Shown one piece after another: positions 20,495-23,480 of a stretch of DNA of 23,480 bases. The stretch's first letter is position 1. Every line of letters begins with the position of its first letter. Origin of the DNA: a virus; IMG/VR virus record IMGVR_UViG_3300010885_018120, positions 1 through 23,480 of that record; one strand, 5' to 3'. Under the pieces are notes generated by a model that was not told the DNA's origin, searched no databases, and saw only the letters and a program-made list of their open reading frames with translations. The position numbers and the translations under genes were made by a program.

Positions 20495-23008
20495 ATGGCC
20501 GAACTCGACGACCTGTCAACGACAGACGATTCGAATACCGCACGCTTCCCCGAAAACATGCAGTTCCGGCAGGTCAACGATGCCGGCCGCGAACTCGAGG
20601 GGTTGCTGGCGCGGCATCACAAAGACACGAACGGATCGTTGACCGCCGGTGGGTCCTCTAACGTGTTTACGATCACGCCCAACCGGACCATAACCGCATA
20701 CACTGACGCGCTTGTGCTTGCCTTCACGGCAAACCATACGACGACAGGTCCAACGACGCTGAACGTCAGCGGCCTCGGAGCTAAGCCGGTCAAATCGGCA
20801 AATGGCTCGGCGCTGACGGGTGGCGAGATCGTGTCTGGCCAGAAGGTGCGCGTCGTATATAGAGCGTCAACAGATGATTTCCAGATCGAGGGCGGCGCAG
20901 CGCCAAGCCTCACCTCGCAATCCATCACCGGAAGCCTGATCAAGATCGGCACGCCCGTCCTGTCGATGTCGCCAACCCCGGCCACGGGATACATTCGGCT
21001 GACTCAGACGACCCAGACGCTCAATAAGGCGGATTGGCCTGAACTTAACACCTACTTGTCTGGCATATCGTACCCGTGGGGCTCGGCCTCAACGACGTTC
21101 AACCTTCCCCCGGCGGCCGGCTACTTCCTGCGCTTTGCTGCGACGAGCTCGGCGATCGATACGAGCGGCGCACGCGCGGCAGGATCGACCCAAACCGATC
21201 AGAACAAGGCGCACACGCATACGGTAACCGCGTCGGGAACAACGGCGAATGATAACCATCAACACCCGTACAACAAGCCGGTATTCCAAGGGCTGGTCCC
21301 AAGCACTGGCTCAGGCGGGCAGCTCAACTCAATAGCGACAGCACTCACGGACGGATATAATCACACACACACCGTCACCGTGTCAGGCACCGCCGCAAGC
21401 GATGGCGGCGACGAGGTGCGCGTCAAGAACGTCGCTTTCCATCTCGACGTTTATGCCTCGTCCACGTTGGCGGCGGGAACGCTCGGCGTGTTCGGCTTCC
21501 CCTACGCCTGGGATACCGGCACGACCGCTGCCGATCCAAGCACGAGCAGGGTTCGCGTCAACAACGCCACCCTTGCCTCGGCTACCGCGATCTACATCAG
21601 CGAAACGGACGGTTGGAGCGTTAATATATCTGGCACCATTGCGGCGGTGACTGAGGATTCAATCGTCAAGATTACCAAGATCGGCGCACCGGCCAATGTG
21701 CTGGTGGCGTCGGTCACTGCGGCCCCTACTGACGCCGGCAGCTATCGCTCAATTCCGATTACGGTTTTGACTGCGGCAGGCTCATTTTCCTCGAGCGATA
21801 GTCTCGCTGTTGAGTTCGTTATCGCCGGAACCGGGGCGGACGGAGCGGCTGGCGCAGACGGCGGCGGTCTCAAGTGGACTTTCGACAGCTCAACGACGAC
21901 GGCAGCCGACCCCGGAGCGGGGGATTTACGTTTCAATAATGCCACGCTGTCGAGTGCAACGGAACTGTCGATATCGTATCAGAGTGACGAGGCCGGAAAT
22001 CCTGATGTCAACAGTTTTGTCAAGTCGTGGGACGACTCGACGAATACTGCGCATTATGGGACGTTGGTCGTAAGGAAGAACGGCGATCCAGACACGTTCT
22101 GCGTGTTCAACATCACCTCAAGCATCACTGACGGGACTACCTACGGGCGGTTCACGATCTCCTATGTTAGCCCAGCCACGCCGCCGACATTCACCAACGG
22201 CGATGTTCTGTCGATACTGTTTGTTCGCACCGGCAACAAGGGGACGGATGGTGCAGGCGCGGGTGATGTGGTTGGACCGGCCGCGTCGATTGATAGTGAG
22301 ATTGCGCTTTACAGCGGAACCACCGGAAAGCTGCTCAAGCGAGCGACCACATCAGGTCTGTTAAAGGCAACGTCCGGCGTTCTCTCGGCCGCAGCGGCTG
22401 GCACGGATTACGTCGCGGCAACGACGGGATCTGCTGTTCAAAAGGCAAGCTCCGGTGGGCTTACTGCTGCCGCGGCGACAGACCTTGGCGCCGGCTTGCA
22501 TGTCATTTACGTACCCGCAACAGCGATGGTCTCGCGCACGACCAACGGTGCCGCGGCGGGAACCGTCGAGACCACGACAAACAAAGTGATGCTGAAAACG
22601 CTTGATTTTGACACGACTACGCAGGAGTTTGCCCAGTTTTCTGTTAGAATGCCGAAGTCGTGGAATGAAGGCACTGTTACGGCTGCGTTTACGTGGAGCC
22701 ACGCTTCGACAACGACCAACTTTGGTGTGGTGTGGGCTCTGGAAGGTGTTGCGCTGTCTGACGATGACGCAGGAGATGCAGCATTCGGGACGTTGCAACA
22801 GATTGCCGACACGGGCGGGACGACAAACGATATTTACGTTTCCGGTGCCACGCCGGCTATCACGATCGCGGGCACACCAGCGGCCGAAGATTGGGTCGTG
22901 TTTCAAATCAAGCGCGTTCCGTCGGATGGTTCGGACACCATGGCAATCGATGCGAGATTGCATGGCGTGACGCTTTATTTCACCACTGATGCGATAACGG
23001 ACGCGTGA
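20495..23008 (+). CDS. Tail fibre with collar, HxH, repeat and collagen-like segments
   Basis: The 837-residue product has, in order: an N-terminal region expected to attach to the tail (MAELDDLSTTDDSNTARFPE); a beta-rich part; a tail-collar-like segment (about 160-215, GYIRLTQTTQTLNKADWPEL then SASTTFNLPPAAGYFLRF); HxH metal-binding runs (KAHTHTVTASG, NHTHTVTVSG), as in T4-like fibre tips; two related beta domains; collagen-like Gly-x-x stretches (GTGADGAAGADGGG, TGNKGTDGAGAG); and a C-terminal beta domain containing FAQFSVRMPKSWNEGTVTAA and ending LHGVTLYFTTDAITDA. It would form a trimer that binds the host surface. Receptor unknown. Its stop shares an A with the next ATG. Confidence 0.7.
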   Translation: MAELDDLSTTDDSNTARFPENMQFRQVNDAGRELEGLLARHHKDTNGSLTAGGSSNVFTITPNRTITAYTDALVLAFTANHTTTGPTTLNVSGLGAKPVKSANGSALTGGEIVSGQKVRVVYRASTDDFQIEGGAAPSLTSQSITGSLIKIGTPVLSMSPTPATGYIRLTQTTQTLNKADWPELNTYLSGISYPWGSASTTFNLPPAAGYFLRFAATSSAIDTSGARAAGSTQTDQNKAHTHTVTASGTTANDNHQHPYNKPVFQGLVPSTGSGGQLNSIATALTDGYNHTHTVTVSGTAASDGGDEVRVKNVAFHLDVYASSTLAAGTLGVFGFPYAWDTGTTAADPSTSRVRVNNATLASATAIYISETDGWSVNISGTIAAVTEDSIVKITKIGAPANVLVASVTAAPTDAGSYRSIPITVLTAAGSFSSSDSLAVEFVIAGTGADGAAGADGGGLKWTFDSSTTTAADPGAGDLRFNNATLSSATELSISYQSDEAGNPDVNSFVKSWDDSTNTAHYGTLVVRKNGDPDTFCVFNITSSITDGTTYGRFTISYVSPATPPTFTNGDVLSILFVRTGNKGTDGAGAGDVVGPAASIDSEIALYSGTTGKLLKRATTSGLLKATSGVLSAAAAGTDYVAATTGSAVQKASSGGLTAAAATDLGAGLHVIYVPATAMVSRTTNGAAAGTVETTTNKVMLKTLDFDTTTQEFAQFSVRMPKSWNEGTVTAAFTWSHASTTTNFGVVWALEGVALSDDDAGDAAFGTLQQIADTGGTTNDIYVSGATPAITIAGTPAAEDWVVFQIKRVPSDGSDTMAIDARLHGVTLYFTTDAITDA
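21503..22234 (+). repeat. Duplicated fibre domain (protein-level repeat)
   Basis: Two segments of about 110-120 residues, encoded by about 21503-21832 and 21869-22234, share an opening pattern (W-x-x-x-x-T-T-A-A-D-P ... R-x-N-N-A-T-L-x-S-A-T-x-x-x-I-S) and each ends in a strand before a Gly-rich collagen-like run. The DNA has diverged, so this is an old duplication. Boundaries are approximate. Confidence 0.6.
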
Positions 23009-23480
23009 TGCTGCAATTAAACAATCTAATCGGCTTTGGTGCCGCATCTGCCGGCGAAGCCCTCTCTGCCACCGGCGGCACCATCACCACCAGCGGTGGC
23101 TATACCATCCACACGTTTACATCTGGCGGAACGCTAGTCGTGACCGGAAGCGGGTCGGTTGAGTACCTCGTCGCAGCCGGTGGCGCTGGTGGTGGCGGCT
23201 TCGGAGGTGGCGGGGCAGGAGCGGTTTTAACGGGCTCGCTGTCGGTCACAACCGGATCATATACGATTACGGTCGGGGCGGGCGGCGGCGGTGCGGCCTC
23301 GGGTTCTGTCAAGGGCACATCGGGCGGAAACAGCATATTTTCGTCCGTGACCGCCTCGGGTGGCGGCGGCGGTGGCGCATTCTCCGATACCAACCAGACG
23401 GGCGCCAACGGCGGTTCTGGCGGCGGCGGCGGCACGGCTTCAACAACGCCATTTGCTGGAGGCAGCGGCGGCACTGGCGG
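23008..23480 (+). CDS. Glycine-rich tail protein/adhesin, N-terminal part
   Basis: ATG 23008 overlaps the fibre stop (TGATG), and the frame is open to the window edge, giving 157 residues. It starts MLQLNNLIGFGAASAGEALS, then GGYTIHTFTSGGTLVVTGSG, VEYLVAAGGAGGGGFGGGGA, SLSVTTGSYTITVGAGGGGA and further Gly runs. This matches the glycine-rich tail-domain family, where V-E-Y-L-V-V-G-G-G-G-G-G and T-V-T-V-G-A-G-G recur; phage members are tail tips or adhesins. The 3' end, and so any receptor-binding domain, is outside the window. Confidence 0.7.
   Translation, partial: MLQLNNLIGFGAASAGEALSATGGTITTSGGYTIHTFTSGGTLVVTGSGSVEYLVAAGGAGGGGFGGGGAGAVLTGSLSVTTGSYTITVGAGGGGAASGSVKGTSGGNSIFSSVTASGGGGGGAFSDTNQTGANGGSGGGGGTASTTPFAGGSGGTG

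Overview
The window reads as part of one tailed-phage (or prophage) genome. Every supported gene is on the + strand, packed end to end, and most junctions are 1-4 nt stop/start overlaps. No integrase, repressor, tRNA or rRNA gene, or clear host gene is present, so the sequence cannot separate a free phage from a prophage. The GC-rich base composition, a twin-arginine signal peptide, an Opa-like outer-membrane barrel and a ParB-site-like palindrome suggest a Gram-negative host. An alphaproteobacterium (for example Hyphomicrobiales) is the best guess, but this is inference.

Layout. (1) 1-852: a chain of tiny unknown genes, mostly joined by ATGA overlaps. (2) 892-1389: a small protein with a C-terminal KOW motif, a NusG/RfaH-like antitermination candidate, followed by a 288-nt gap with inverted repeats. 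(3) 1678-4445: accessory genes: an exported beta-barrel, three micro-membrane proteins, a Tat-exported His-rich protein, a four-helix membrane/coiled-coil protein and small basic proteins. (4) 4448-8252: a near-perfect parS-like palindrome directly before the small terminase gene, the small terminase, a large terminase split into separate ATPase and nuclease reading frames, and a P22 gp1-like portal. (5) 8249-11533: scaffold, an N4-gp56-family major capsid protein, a possible decoration protein and a gp4-like head-tail adaptor. (6) 11533-14663: a gp10-like tail hub/DNA-stabilisation protein, a small beta-rich protein, a GNAT-like acetyltransferase and a Gln/Gly-rich virion protein with a 30-nt tandem repeat. 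(7) 14663-20482: three large ejection-type proteins, the first carrying an M15 metallopeptidase domain. (8) 20495 to the end: a tail fibre with collar, HxH, repeated and collagen-like segments, then a glycine-rich tail/adhesin protein cut by the window edge.

How it works together. The order terS-terL-portal-scaffold-coat-gp4-gp10-(small tail genes)-three ejection proteins-fibre follows the P22 short-tailed phage late operon, but the coat belongs to the N4-gp56 family, so the head module is mosaic. Packaging uses terS and the two terL parts on the portal; the adaptor and gp10-like proteins close the head; the ejection proteins would be expelled to cross the envelope, with the M15 domain cutting peptidoglycan; the fibres bind the host.

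The two strongest oddities are the terminase interruption (two in-frame UGA codons, a hairpin, and a Shine-Dalgarno/TTG restart inside about 51 nt, exactly between the ATPase and nuclease domains) and the parS-like site whose half-site repeat abuts the terS start codon.
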